DNA of 64,000 nt from Takashimella koratensis (GCA_003116875.1 BCKT01000001.1:1607486-1671485), one strand, 5' to 3'; positions 20,951 through 33,478 are shown, counted from the stretch's first letter. A program made the numbers and translations. Notes: generated from the sequence alone by a model not told the origin.

Positions 20951-23900
20951 CTAGCTGTTGGGGACGGTGTAAGGGATGGTGACACGCCAGACAAGAGCCT
21001 GGTTGTCAAGGGTGTAGCCGTAAGGGTCGACGTAAGAAGCGCCGGCCTCGTAGCCGTTGATGGAGATGAAGTCGTTGTCCGAGAACGAGAAGAGGAAGTA
21101 GTCGTTCGGGTAAGCGGCGTCGCCGACCGAAGCGAGGGCGCTAGACTCCCACTTGGAGTTGATGAGGGTCTCGTTGAAAGTGCCGTCGTTGTGAAGACCG
21201 AAGCGGTTGAGCTGAGTGTCGTCGATCATGTCGACGAACTCGGTGGGGACGGCAGGGGTGATGGACGAAAGGAGGGTGCCACCGGGGGCAACGGGAGTGT
21301 ACGAGGTGGTGTACACGGTGTTGGCAATGTCGGTAGCGCCAGAGGTGCTGATGAGCATGAAGTCCTTGTGCTTCGAGTCCTGGTCGGTGTCGCCGTTGGC
21401 CTTGCCGTCACGAGAGAGGATCATGAAGGTGTTGTCGTTGATGTACTTCATGTCCGAGGCGGCGAGAGTCTTGCCCTTGCCGTTGGTGACCGGGAGGGTG
21501 ATGACGTACGAGTTCTTGAGGACGGGGCTCGACGGGTTGGAGATGTCGTATGCAAGCATACGGGTGTACTGGCCCTTGTCACCGGCGGCGTCGCAGTCCT
21601 GGGTCAGAGCCGACTGGAGGAGAGCGTAGAGCATGGTGCCCGAGGGGTTGGTGGTGAGACCCTCGAAACCCTGGTTCTGCTGGCGACCACCAGTGGGGGC
21701 AGTCGCGCAGTTGGCGCAGAAGTAGAGCGAGCCGTTGAGGACCGGGAGGAAAGCGGTGGGAGGGACAATGGTAGACATGAGAGTGCCCGACGCGCTGTAA
21801 CGGTAGATGTAAGGTCCGTATTCGTCCGAGACCCAAACGGAGCCGTCAGGGGTGATGGCGAGACCCTCGGCATCAGTCGAAACGTGGTTGTACGAGTTCG
21901 ACGCGATGGGGAGGTGGGTAGTTCCAGAGTCGTTGCGGTATGAGGTAGCGTCAAGACCGGTGGTAGCGACGCCGTTCGAGTCGTAGTAGAGGACCTCGGA
22001 GTTGTACGAAAGCGGGAAGGTTTGGGCAGCGGCCTTGAAGTAGTCAAGGTTCGCAGCGCCGTAGTAAGGGTTAAGAGTGAAGTCAAGGAGCAAGTGACGA
22101 GCGACGTAGTCTGTGGTGGACACAGTGTTGTGACCGCGGTCGGGCTGCACCATCATCTGTCCGGTGTACGAGGTCGAGTTCACCTTGTTGAAAGACACAA
22201 GGCGGATGGCGGAGCCGATACCACCAATGGTCTCGCCGCGAGAGTCACGTGCGTCACCCGAGATGAATCCAAAGCCGACGAGACCCTTGTTGATGAAGGT
22301 AGCACCGTTGAATGAAGCCGAAGAGGCGTAAGCGGCGAGGGGCTCGGTGAGGGTAGCAGAGGCCGAAGCGCTGGCCGATGAAGAGCTCGCGGAACTCGTG
22401 GAGTTGGCGGAGGCGGAGATCGTCGAGTTCGCAGAGAACGACGAGGACACCGACTTGGACGCAGACGCCGATGACGAGGACGCGGAGGCAGTGATCGAAA
22501 CAGAGACAGACGAGGAGCCCGACTTGCTGCCAGAAGAGGTGCTCGAGACGACCGATGAGAGAGAGGCAGAGGCGGAGATGGTGGAGGAAGCCGAGAGCGA
22601 GGAGGAGCCGCTCTTGCTCGCGGAGGATGAGGAGACCGAGCCCGACGAAGAAGCCACCGAGGAGACCGAAGAAGGGGCGGCAGACGAGGCGCTCGAGGCC
22701 TTGCTGGTGGACGAAGAGGCGGAGACGAACGCAACCGACGAAGAAGAGGCGACCGAAGCGCTGGAGACGCTGGAAGCCGACGACGAAGATGCCTTAGAAG
22801 CGGAGACAGAGCTTGCAGCCGACGACGACGACGCGGGGGCGACTGACGACGAAGACGAGACTGGCGCGGCGCTCGAGGAGGAAGCCGGTTTGGAGGCCGA
22901 GCTAGAGATGGCGGCAGCGGAGGAAGAGGAAGCGGCGGGAGAAGCAGAGCTCGAGGCGGCAGCAGGGGTGGAGCTCGTTGAGGCCTTGGAAGCGGAGCTG
23001 GCCGAAGCGGCAGCAGCGGAAGACGACGACTGCGCCGCGGGGGCAGACGAGCCGGCAACGACCGAGCTAGACGAGGCCGCCTTGGAAATTGAAGAGGTCG
23101 AGGAGGTGGAGGAAGCTGCCACGGGGGAGGAGGAAGCAGCGACTGGGGTCGAAACAGCCGCGGCAGAAGAAGCCGGGGTGGCGGAAGAAGTCGCCTTAGC
23201 CGAGGAGGCGGCGGCGGGGCTGCTCACGGCGGCGGGAGAGCTGACAGCAGCCGGAGACGAGACCGCAGCCGGGGAAGAGGAGGCCGGGGCAGACGAGACG
23301 ACAACAGGGGAGGAGCTGGGAGTAGTAGACGCAACGACCGGGGTAGTGGTGGCACCACCCGAACCGCCCGAGCCGCCCGAACCGCCACCGACAGTGACAG
23401 TGACGGTCTGGGTAACGACCTGGGGAGCCGAGACGTAGAAGCAAGCAACACCGATGAGGTCGTCAAGGGTGAGGGTAACGTTCTCCATGAAGATGGAGAT
23501 GTTGAAGTTCTGGCGCTGGACGACGGGAACCTGGAGGTTGATGGTCTCGGGCTCGACGAAAACGTAGGTGCAGACCTCGTTGGCGGCATCGGGGATGAGT
23601 GCCGGGAGGGTGTGGTTAGCGAAGGTGGTGGTCGAGTTGCTGAGGGTGTAGCCGCTGCCGGGAGTGACGGAGACGGTGGATCCAGAGGCAGCCGAGACAA
23701 GGGTGGTGGTGTTGGTCACGTTGTTCTGAGGAGTGTAAGCGGTTGCGGACGGGTAGGGAAGCATGAGACCTACAGAGGTGATGGTGATCGAGGTGAAGGT
23801 GTCGTCGCGAGCGAAGAGCTGGGCGAGCGACGGCTCGAGGTGGACATCGGTGCGCTTGACAGCCTGTGAGAGATGAACATGGTGATGATGGACAATGACA

Positions 23901-24189
23901 ATTTGAAAAAAAAAACGATTGTTTATCGTCAGCGTTTTGATTGTGCCTGGCGAAGAAGCCGGTGGACCGAAGGATCCGAGAAGTCCGGGTGGGGATTGGA
24001 ACTGGGAAGGGTGATGATGATGGGTGATGTTCAACTCACGTCGTCCTCGGAGATCACCGATCGGTGAGCGAGCTGGCGGCCCTCAATAGAGTGAGCGACC
24101 GAGCCCTCGGCGCCTCCGCGGGTGCGGAGCGACGGACGGGCGACAGCGAGCGCCGCAACGAGCGCAGTGGAGAGGACGTGGGTGAGCAT
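20951..24189 (-). CDS. Secreted phytase-esterase-like protein with a long Ser/Ala stalk
   Basis: Two exons, 24189-24040 and 23863-20951, join in phase 0 and give 1,020 aa. The N-terminus MLTHVLSTALVAALAVARP is a clear signal peptide. Residues ~50-250 are a Thr/Val/Asn-rich domain with many N-x-S/T sites. Residues ~250-550 are almost only Ser, Ala, Val and Pro, mucin-like and surely O-glycosylated. The C-terminal ~470 residues match the esterase-like phytase domain (PF13449 type): GLVGFGFISGDARDS, Q-P-D-R-G-H-N, D-A-E-G-L-A-I-T-P-D-G-S-V-W-V-S-D-E-Y-G-P, NQGFEGLTT and N-D-N-T-F-M-I-L-S-R-D. That beta-propeller family is often secreted or wall-bound; activity on phytate is not established for fungal members. 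No terminal GPI signal is visible. Long frames on the opposite strand across the stalk are shadows. Confidence 0.85.
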
Positions 24190-27100
24190 AGGGGGAGGAG
24201 AGTAAGGGGTAGGTCGGGGTGTAGTTATAAAGTGAGTGAGTGTGGGTCCCGAACGATTTTGGGTTTTTTGGTGGTTATGGAAGGTAAAGAGAGACTGTGG
24301 TCGGTATGGGATCGACTGAAGAGAAAGAAGAAGAAAAGAGGGGGGGAGAGGAGTTGATATATGGTAACCACCAAACCACCAGACCTTCGTCCGTCCATCG
24401 GTCCGTCCGTGGGTCCGGCTCAAGAATGCAGAAAGAAGCAAGTGGACAAGAAAAAAAGAGGACCAAATATATCCACCTCTGACTCTTCCCCTCCGGCTCG
24501 GTACCTGCTGCCATGAGCCGAGAGGAGAGAGACTCAGCGGTGACCTGGAGGAGAAAGGGGTAAAGCGAGGTGGAAATCCGCCAACCGTCCGATCTCACAA
24601 TGACCAGCCTGACTCGGGGGGTCGCAAACGCCAGGGGCAGGGGGCAACCGCCGGGGCAAGCGCCCAGAGGAAATACCTGTAGATCGAGGGGTAGGCTGAG
24701 GGTTGAGGAGAAAGGTACATAAGGCTGTGGAGGTAGGCGATGAGCAGATACGGCAACTATCGACCGGGGTCTGTCCTGACGCCATCGAAGCAAGCCTTCC
24801 AGATGCAGGGCGAGGGACGTGTGAGCAACCTCTGACGCCGGCCACATTCCAAGCTCTCAGAGACACGATCCAGGGGCGACGAGACGATCAAGGGGCTCGT
24901 CAGAAAGTGGTTCCTTTACTTTGTTTACCCAAACCCTCTAGGCTATTACACCATGCCGAAGTGCTCCGGTTTTTCTTTGTCGTCGTTTTTTTATCGCTGC
25001 TATTTGCTGCTACGCCCGATCTCTTGGCGAGCTGCGGCATTCCTCTGCTCTTCTCGACCCCTAAGAGTTCTGGTCTGAGCGCCCCTTTTTCACGTGTGTT
25101 GCAATCGATTCCTCTTCGGCCGGGCGGGGAACCAGGCCTCTCGCTGCAACGGCCACATGTCTCCTTGAAGTGGCAAGAAGGAAATCTGGAGGACGGCTTC
25201 ATGCTGTCAGAGGCGGTGGATGAAGGATCAGGTTGACAGGGTGCTCTCGCCTTCGTCCACAGGGACTGGCAGGTGGCCCACAAGCAAACCAGTCTCTGAA
25301 ATCGCAGACTGCAAGAGGGAGTTTTCGAGCCGACTGTGTGTGCCTGTGCCGTCGACGCTCGGTGTGGTGGCCAACAAGAGCTGGGCGTGGGGTTTGTTTT
25401 TGGCTGCTATTTTCCTTTTGGGTTAGTTCCTGAACTTTTCATTATGGCTCGGTGTGTTTCGAGTGACTCTGGCCGCTGGTTGGTCAATCGGCCGTTTCGT
25501 CGTCACCGATACCCTGGATCGAAGAGAACGAACGTGCATCTCGGTAGGCGATACCAGCAAATAACCGCTCGCAACCCGTGTTGGTCCCAGGTATTGGGAT
25601 CGAATAACCTGTCATTTCCTCTGTCCGGACCCTGTCGATTAACAACCACCAGGCTATAGGTACCCCCTTTTCGACTACGCAGGACAACGGATGGACGAGC
25701 AAGGGGAGTGCCGGCATAAACGTGGTCGGAAGCAGCAGAAAGTTTTTCCTGCAAGCGTAAAGCGGTGTGAGGGTTTGAGAGGGTTATGGCTGTTGAGGGG
25801 CGGCGTGATCTGAATCAACATGTCTTGCTAGACGAGCAATGTCAACAATGGATACTCTGTTCGGCAAAACTGCTTCTTGAGACGACGTTGGCCTTGTCCA
25901 TCCCATGCGACATCCAGGCTGCACATGAAGGTATGGAGGAATCGACGCTACTTGACCGACTGCGCGCACCAGAGTCAACACGTCAATGGCGTTCGCCTTG
26001 ACTTGCTTCATGCGATGCCACGATATGACCGCTGTTTACCTGATGGTCACCGTTTGCCATTGTTGTTTACATTTCTACTTCTTTGTACCGGCTTCACGTT
26101 TGTCGGCATTGCCAACGGAAATCAAAAGGCACCGGTTTGGGCCGACCCTTCTGCCCAGGTCAACACCCCGGAAAACATACATCAATAAAAATGAGGAGCC
26201 TTGGCAAGCCCCAAACTCGCCCCTGAGGCTTTGGGAGGCCGCCATAAGATCTTATCAAGTCTGGCCATCCACTGGGTGAGCTGAATGGAAGTAATGGGCA
26301 CGTTTGTCGTCTTCGGAAGTGGTGGCCGGACAAAATGGTGCATCACAGGGCGAGGTAGCAAAGGCCATGACGGCAAAGTACAATATGTAGCATGAGGACG
26401 AGGGGTCAGTGTAAGGAACGGCCGATATATCCGCTACGCCAGCTAGACTGGTTTCGAAACGCACGCTCCAACTCGGTCTTGAAACATGAACTCTACGGGG
26501 GAGCTGAAGTACACCGCTGTTTTTGCCCGCACCTGTCACGCTCCCCCGAGAGCGTCTGTGGAAGCTTGTACGGTATGCAAAAGCGACAGTATATGGCATC
26601 TTGCGATACCGTGCGGTTCATGCTGAATCGACCCGGATGACGGCAGAATGTGACTCTGTGTACCGACCCATCGGACAAGGACAAGGAGGGTCACACAAGG
26701 GGACTCACCACATTCCCCGTTGTCAGACCCTACGTCCGCAGTTTTCACGGCGACCTGACTGAACTCTCTTCCGACCGGCGACTGTCCCCTTCGACATCAC
26801 TTGTTGTAACACAGTACATGCGGCGTCCTAACATATCTCAGGACAAGCTATGCCTGCCTCCGTCGACCCGGTCACCTAACTGCTACTACAGTATATGTGA
26901 GGATACGCCCCAACCGATTAACCGATAACAAGAGGACAAGTTGACAAGAAAATGTGCGTTCTGTCCATAAGAAAAAGTACAGTATCGCTCAGAAATGGAG
27001 TTCAAAGAGTTGAGTTTACAAAGCTGGTTTTGGGATTTGACCCATCGCCTAAATCCTGATTTCCATTGACTTGGGGTATCACTTACAAGTACTCGTACAC

Positions 27101-27258
27101 TACACAGACCTACGTTCACAACAAAAGTGACTACACGCACAGACCAACGACAGCAGGGAAGGGGGAAAGCTCTTGTCTCTAAAGAAAGGGAAAATGACCT
27201 TCTGACTTCTGCACCACTCAGTTTCGCACTCAGCTCTGCTCTTAACCCTTGAACCTGC
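24190..27258. other. Gene-poor 3-kb stretch
   Basis: Only short frames without ATG, introns or motifs are seen on either strand, and no tRNA or transposon signature was recognised. The left part is the promoter of the phytase-like gene and the right part is the 3' side of the BCAS3-like gene. It could host an unrecognised non-coding RNA or a decayed element. Confidence 0.4.
24224..24232 (-). promoter_or_regulatory. TATA-like box of the phytase-like gene
   Basis: Read on the minus strand as CTTTATAAC, it lies about 35-43 bp before ATG 24189, which would imply a very short 5' leader. Confidence 0.35.
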
Positions 27259-30200
27259 TCAAGCGGCGTACTGTTTCGCCAACATCTTCTGCCTCAGTTC
27301 CCACCTCGCCCTATCCTCCTCTTCCTCATCCATCACACCTAACACCAGATCATCTGGCCCTCCATCCTCCTCAACAGCGCGGCGATACTCTTCTTCCCAT
27401 CCCTCGCCCCAGCCTTCGTCGGGATTGTTACCTCCATCGGAACTAGTCTGTAGCATCGCACTAGAACGAGACGAGACGTCTTCGGAGCCGACGTCCGCAT
27501 CGGCATCGAGTTCAGCCATGAGGTCAGCCGATAGTCCGGTCACGTGGTGCGCGGTGACTGTGGTGCCAAGATGCTCGTGATTCTCAGTACCGGGTGTAAC
27601 GCCACCGTCAGCCGCGTCGTCTCGGGACGGGAAGACAGTGCCTTCTTCGAACGAGAGGTTGTTCCCGGCCGCCTCGCTGGCGCGTCGCTTCATACGCGAG
27701 TGCTGCTGTCGCACGTATTCACGCCGGACACGGTCCACGCCTTCACCGAGGCCAGCCACAGCGTGTCGGATGGGGACAGTGGTCCACCTCGGGCGGCTAG
27801 GATAGCCATTAGGCAGGTGAGGCAGCTGCGCTTCCGGTCGGGCCTCGATGATCGAGTGGAGCGCAAAGGACAGAGGTTCGTCAAACGACTGAATGTCGGG
27901 TGACGTCGGGCGTGCTTCTACTTCGTGTCGGAAGATGAGACGGCCAGTCCGTGCTTCTCGGTCGAGCACTGACTCCGGCGTGTACTCGTCTGTAGGGATG
28001 GCGGAGAAGAAGTCGATCTGTCGGGAGAGGTAGATGGGTCCAGGGAGAATACGGGGGTTCGAGCTGTGTGTCTGGATCTCGGCATGCGCGAGGGTGAGCG
28101 ATCGGTTTGTGGTTCGTCGGTTGCCAGACTCGAGCGAAGGCCGACTAGGCTGGAACTCTTCGTTGGGCGTATCAAGCAGCGCAACGACACCGTCGCCTGA
28201 TGGGATGCTCCACCGCGCCTTTACAGCATGCTCCACTGAGAGATCCGAGTCACGTACCAGACCCGCGCGCTCCTTCATCATCTCCGTCAAGTTGCTTCTC
28301 CTCTTCACGGTCCCGTTCTCTCCACTCGACACGCCATTCGGTGTCTGGGCCGAGATCGCCATTCCCGCCTTCGAGTCCGGGACAACCGCGTGTGACGATA
28401 ACCTGGCGAGCTCGACCTGGCGCAGACCGAGGCGGAAAACGGCGATGTCTGTGCACACGATCCCGCGAGCGAGTGGGTGCGCGCGGAGGGCGGCAAAGGT
28501 CGCCACAGCGTGGGCAACGGTGCTGTTTGACGGTCGATCGTGGATGCTGAGATCGTCGACACTGGTGACGGATTTGAGTGGTCGGAGGCGGCTGACTGGG
28601 TTGACAATTGTAGAGAGTGGGAAGAGCTGGGTTTGATTGCACACGCGCGTTGAGACATGTGTAGCTGCGGATGGTGTTCCTCCGTACGGGCAGACCGCGA
28701 AGATGTCTAAAAGAAGTAGTCAGCGGGAGTTGACCAATCCTCAACCGAGTCACTCACGAACTGTCCCCTTGCCAGTGCCCACGGCGATCCAACGCGCATC
28801 GTCTGACCAAGTGACTGAACAAACGTCTGCCGCAGTGTTTCCCCTCCTCAGCTCGTACAGATGCCACACTTCTCCTCTTCTCTGGTGCGAACGCGCCTCG
28901 TCCATACGAGACCTGGGGGTGAGCCTGTCCCTCTTCGCCGATCCACGAGAGCCGAGAATCGCGATGCCAGCTGCTGGTCGCAACTCGAGCACATGGAATG
29001 ATCTTCCATCCGCGGGTGCGGCAAACAGATGAGTACCGGTCGGAGAGAACGTGAGCCGCACGACAGACTGGTCATGGGCCTCGGAGCGACGATGCCGTGA
29101 GCCGTAACTACCAGACTTGGAGTGCTCGGCGGACAGTGGGGACATGAGGGTATGAGCTGGTGGAAGTCGGAAGTGCGCGACGACCGCAGGCTCGATGATG
29201 ACGTCTCCTTCGTCCTCTTTGGCAGCGCGCGACTGTCTGCGATGCTTGTGCTTGGTCGATCGTCGTCGAGGGAATAAATCAAGGACCTTGATCCACCGCC
29301 CATCGCTCAGAGCTGTCATTCCAATTGAAGAGTCCTCGAACGAGTCATCCTCCTCAACTGACCTCGGCTCGCTCTCTTCGCTCTCGACCAGCTCCTCGTC
29401 GTCTGACAGCCCTCGCCCACTCTCAGCTGGCGCGCTCCGTGCCAGTCGAGTACCGCTCGCTCGCCCTGCCGCGCGGACGCCCATCTTTAGGCCGGCCCAG
29501 ACACCGCGGGCCACGCCTCCGCCGATCTCTGCTGCGGACGTGAGGAGGGCCGCTTGGGTGGTCGACTGGTTTGGAGAGCCCAGTGGGCTGTCGCTCGACG
29601 TCGCCTCACGAGGTGAGCGAGCACGCCCGGACGCGCCGGTGACGATAGAGCCCAAGCCGTCGGCGCCGGGCGTCGAAGCCGGCTCATTGGTGGCGAGAGC
29701 GAGAAGACGGCCGGAAAGATCCATGACCGGGAGGAAGGTTCGAGGATCGCACGGCAGGTGCGCCATCGGTGCGTGAGATGGTAGGAACGTAGTAGAGTTG
29801 ATTACATAGATTGATGGGGTGGGATGAGATGTCATCTAGACGTTTAATTAGCACTCGTCTGTCATGAAGCTGTGAGCAAACTCACGATGGCCAGTGCCCG
29901 AGGTGACGCGACGATCGATGCAGCCAAGCCAACACCTAGATCAATTCGCCTGATCGCCTGACCAGAATGAAGGTCGATGAATACAATAGCAAGATGGCCA
30001 TGCCCTACTGGTCGCTTCACTGCGATACTCGTACTGACGTCAGATACGTTCTGATGTGACCAGAACTCACACTGCAGCGACAATCAACTTGCCAGCCGAC
30101 GAGCCAGACGACTTGTCGAGAATCCGTGCAGACAGAACGCGCTCATTCTGATACTCGGTGACAGGAGTTACACCAATGAGTGCCGACTTGACGGCATCGT

Positions 30201-30899
30201 CGGCGTACACGACCTTGGGAACCGACACGACTTCTTCAGGCGCAGGGAAAGTTTCGGGGACATGAGGGTCGTCTGGGATTGCACCAGGTTGGAAGACAAA
30301 GGTCTGCAGCGCATGACCAAGTGACGAAGTTAGAAGAACGCGACTGAGGATGGAGGCGACGGGGCGAGTCGTCAGCGCTAGCAAGGAGAAGGGATCAATC
30401 GTGCTCACCTCTTGCCCTGACCGTCACCGAGATCGGCATCTTGCCACTCGGCCCATGTAGTATAGTTTGATATACGAGATGGGCCTGCCTCGGCGTGGCC
30501 ATTGGGCTGCTTGGGAGGCGAAAGCGGGAGGAAACCCTTAATTGATGAAATGCCAGAGATGGATGGTAGATTCGATAGGAGAGGGGAGAGGATTGACGCA
30601 TTAGAATCGCTGAGAAACGTGTAGCGTCAGCTTTGATCGAGTTCGAAGGTGCAACACTCTTGAGGAGTACTTACTCAACACTCAGCACTGCAAGATCGGG
30701 ACGTGTCAGCTTGGAGCGAACGCCGGTGACGCCGGTGAATGAGATAGAGATGAGAGGGGACGAGAGGAGGATCACGATCGGGTCACTCACGAACACCCGT
30801 GCGCACTGAGCCGCCTGCAGCCTTGCCGCCGCTACCTGCTGCCTCGCTATCCCGCTGTCGCTGTCTCCGTTGCCGTCCGACATTGTCGTGCGGGTGCAT
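27259..30899 (-). CDS. BCAS3-type WD40 beta-propeller protein
   Basis: The start is ATG 30899. Seven or more exons fit in phase: 30899-30791, a 13-nt microexon 30687-30675, 30609-30409, 30343 to about 30069, one ending near 29886, 29835 to about 28756, then ~28695-27259. Family marks are R-V-L-L-T-S-S-L-G-H-A-L-Q-T-F-V-F and G-H-L-A-I-V-F-I-D-L-H-S-G-Q in the N-terminal blades, V-W-A-G-L-K-M-G, and S-D-D-A-R-W-I-A-V-G-T-G-K-G-T-V followed by C-P-Y-G-G-T-P, the classic BCAS3 core, then a BCAS3-domain tail that ends in acidic, disordered sequence. In animals BCAS3 binds PHAF1 at autophagosome formation sites and affects cytoskeletal polarity. A similar phosphoinositide-linked role here is inferred. 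About 1,000 aa with long charged insertions. Confidence 0.75.
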
Positions 30900-32150
30900 C
30901 AAAGAAGCGTTGGCGGGGTGACCCGAGGGGGTGCTAGCTAGCTGACGCGAGCGCGCGAGCAGGCAGGGTGGTCTGGTTGGGAGGGGTGGATGGTGAGGGG
31001 CTGGGGAGGGATGATTGGGTGGATAGGGTAGGTGTAGGATGGGGATCCGGGGTAAGAAAGCGAGGTGGGGTAGATGCGGATGGAGTGGATTCAAAGGCCA
31101 GAGAGTGAAGTGGGGATGGGGTGGGAAGCAGGGGAAGGGGAGCAAGTGCGGGAGCGCAGGAGCGGGTTGGTAGAGATACGGGTAGGGAGAATGTCCAAGC
31201 CGAGGGTACTACGGCGCACGGTGTACTACGGATGCAGCGGTGCCTGCCTGTGCTGCGTCCCGAGTCGATGATGGTGGGAGATGCGATGTTGCGATGTATC
31301 CGATGTGGGGAGGAACCGGTGGGGAGATGGGGTGGGTGTTGGGGTGGTGGGAGCTGGGAAGTGGGAGGTGGGAGGTGTGAAGAGGAGGGGAGATAGCGAG
31401 CAATTGAGATACGAGTCGAGATAGAGGCAGGCGAAAGAGAGCAAAGAGAGCAACAACGCGTGCGTATTACCCGGTGGCGTAAACGTAATGTGAATCCTAC
31501 AGGTCCCATCGAATATGCCAGCGAGTCATAATAACACGACTAGATGCCTCATCCACAGCATCACAAGCACAAACACAAGCACAAGCACAAGCACAAGCAC
31601 AAGCACAAGCACAAGCACAAGCACTGCCATCGGCACCGAGTCCATCCATGCTCGGCGGTTGCTAGCCCCTTGCCCCGTTGATGCCCCGGTCGGCTGACTA
31701 TCCACGTCATGTCGCCACCCAGCCGGTGCTCGGCTCGGTCGCGGTCGTCTCACCCCCAAAGTGGCAACGCGGAAACAGCGACGGGTGTGAACTCGACTCG
31801 ACACGGTGGCGAGTGGCAAGGTGGCAGGGGCCGGTAACCAGTGACAACAGCACCTGGCAGGGCACCCTTGTTAGTCCTTGGGCCGATCCTGCATCTCGCA
31901 TGCCTTGTCGTACCAAACATTCTCGCAAGGTTGCTAGAGCTCATCTGACCTGTTAAGATCCGGGTTCCACGGTGCCGAGTTCCGAGTCAATCACCCCATC
32001 CTCAATGTGGCTGACGTAATCCTCCTCCCGATTTGGTGCGAACTACAGAACCATCCATTGCCATGCTAGAAGAATACAATGAAACCCAGAAGAGAAGAGA
32101 AAATGACTACGTTTTACAAGATGAAGGCAATGAAGGCGAGAAGCATCGCA
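30900..32150. other. Gene-free region between BCAS3-like gene and the secreted-protein array
   Basis: GGTGGG-rich leader sequence lies at 30950-31400, then a hexanucleotide repeat. No gene is supported on either strand. Confidence 0.45.
31566..31622. repeat. (ACAAGC)n hexanucleotide repeat, about 9 units
   Basis: Tandem ACAAGC with one ACAAAC variant at the left end lies in intergenic sequence just outside the array. Confidence 0.9.
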
Positions 32151-32742
32151 TCACTTGGGAACGACCTTGGCTGGCTTGTACTGGCGGGCGGCGATCACAC
32201 GTTCTGCCTTGGTGAGAGTGCGGCGAACCTTGTAGTTACGCTTGAACTGGCCGGATTGTTGCGTACCTCCACAAGTCTCGGGAGCCGTCTGATTGCGATG
32301 TTTCAACCAGGTTTACCGTATCTGTCAGCAACCATTTCCTTCCTCGCTTTGCGGAAAGTTGAGACTAACCTGCGGACAGGAGGTACCGGGGAAGTATGAT
32401 TTCGAGGTCCCATCAGCTGCGTAGTACTGGCAGAGGCCGCTATTGCCATTGCAGGTGTACCTGAAGTCGATTGAGTCAGATCCTCCTAACAGTCGCAAAC
32501 GCATCGATGAGATTGCCGACTCATTCGAGGACGTACCTGCAGTTGTAATTTGAATCAACTGAGTCAAAGGTGCAGGAATCCCCGTCGAAAGTGACCTGAG
32601 AGGCGTCGGGACACGAGTAATAACAGGTGACGCCATTAGATACTGTGCTTCGCTTGCCATTGGTCTGCGTGCCCGTCGTCGCTTGCACGGCGGTGCTGAA
32701 AGTGGCGAGGGCGATGAGAGCGGTGGAGAAGTTGATGAGCAT
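32151..32742 (-). CDS. Small secreted cysteine-rich protein, array copy 1
   Basis: Exons 32742-32537, 32460-32370 and 32288-32151 give 144 aa. MLINFSTALIALATFSTAVQA is a clean signal peptide split here as a ~20-residue leader. N-G-K-R at 28-31 is a dibasic (Kex2-type) site. The core holds eight Cys with spacing C-x3-C-x12-C-x10-C-x3-C-x6-C-x17-C-x7-C; the last is in T-C-G-G-T. Q-F-K-R follows, another dibasic site, and then a basic tail N-Y-K-V-R-R-T-L-T-K-A-E-R with R-Q-Y-K-P-A-K-V. Intron 1 falls two bases after the fourth Cys codon (phase 2) and intron 2 after C-P-Q (phase 0), as in all eight copies. Expected products are a disulfide-rich mature protein and a released tail. Function unknown. 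Confidence 0.85.
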
Positions 32743-32893
32743 TATGCTGGGTCGGCAAACATCAGCGCGAGCAGAAGAGACCGCGAGACGACTTGATACA
32801 CTGGAAAGGCGCGGATGCTGGTTTGTTGCAGATTCCCATCTTAAATGTTTGCATCTCAAGGGTGCCCACACGGTGAGCAAACAGCCCATTACG

Positions 32894-32902
32894 GTACAGT
32901 AC
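32894..32902. promoter_or_regulatory. GTACWGTAC motif copy
   Basis: GTACAGTAC lies 152 bp upstream of copy 1; a perfect 12-bp palindrome TACTGTACAGTA sits 33 bp further out at 32935-32946. Confidence 0.4.
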
Positions 32903-33139
32903 ACAGTTCGGACGTACACAATACCCAGTCCGCCTACTGTACAGTATTTACCCTCGCCAAGGATAACCAGCGCCACCATAGAGCCTTGGCTAAGCATCCT
33001 GTCTCAATGAGTGAACCAAATTTGGGCCTGAGCACGAGGGGGAGGGCGAGAAACACTACTTGGAGAAGATGGGCGGTCACTCTCGGTACCCTTATCCAGG
33101 AGAATGGTTTCGGTGTCTGTCGCTGAAACTGTGCTGTTT

Positions 33140-33148
33140 GTACAGTAC
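33140..33148. promoter_or_regulatory. GTACWGTAC motif copy
   Basis: GTACAGTAC, 398 bp upstream of copy 1. Confidence 0.4.
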
Positions 33149-33266
33149 CCATGCACATTGAAATCCAACCCATGGAACAGCCCTTGCGCCCATGACCGGA
33201 CGTCCCTTTCAAAATGATCCGTCTAGAGTTCCGCTCTGGCACCTCCGTCCTCATCTCCGGAGAAAA

Positions 33267-33327
33267 CCCTTGCACCAACTGATGCTTGATGTCAGGGCCC
33301 AATTCCAAAACAACAGTCCATCCGACG
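33267..33327. repeat. Conserved array upstream element, copy E1
   Basis: It reads CTTGCACCAACTGATGCTTG, then TGTCAGGGCC and, after ~20 bases, CATCCGACG. It lies 525 bp before the start of copy 1 and matches elements before copies 2-5, 7 and 8. Confidence 0.6.
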
Positions 33328-33469
33328 TTCCCAATTGACCCGATTGCCCAAGCTCCAGGCAGTTGTTTGCATTGTGCCTTTAGACTTGAGCACATCGACT
33401 CGCATCTGGACACGATGTTCAAGTAGGAGGGCGTACAAAACAGTGCCACGGTATGATTGTCCGAACCAA

Positions 33470-33478
33470 GTACAGTAC
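33470..33478. promoter_or_regulatory. GTACWGTAC motif copy
   Basis: GTACAGTAC, 728 bp upstream of copy 1 and 165 bp past the stop of copy 2's neighbour space. Confidence 0.35.

Noticed and set aside
22347..23438. Long Glu-rich plus-strand frame (363 codons) and a 341-codon frame at 20918-21943
   Set aside because: Both lie antisense to the phytase-like gene. The Ser/Ala-rich stalk is GC-biased and produces long reverse frames without introns or motifs.
24703..25236. 177-codon plus-strand frame in the gene-poor gap
   Set aside because: Begins at a non-ATG codon, composition is random-looking, and no splice structure or homology cue is visible.
31566..31622. ACAAGC hexamers as a CRISPR or telomere-like array
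   Set aside because: Units are 6 nt without spacers and are not a known fungal telomere repeat, so this is a simple microsatellite.
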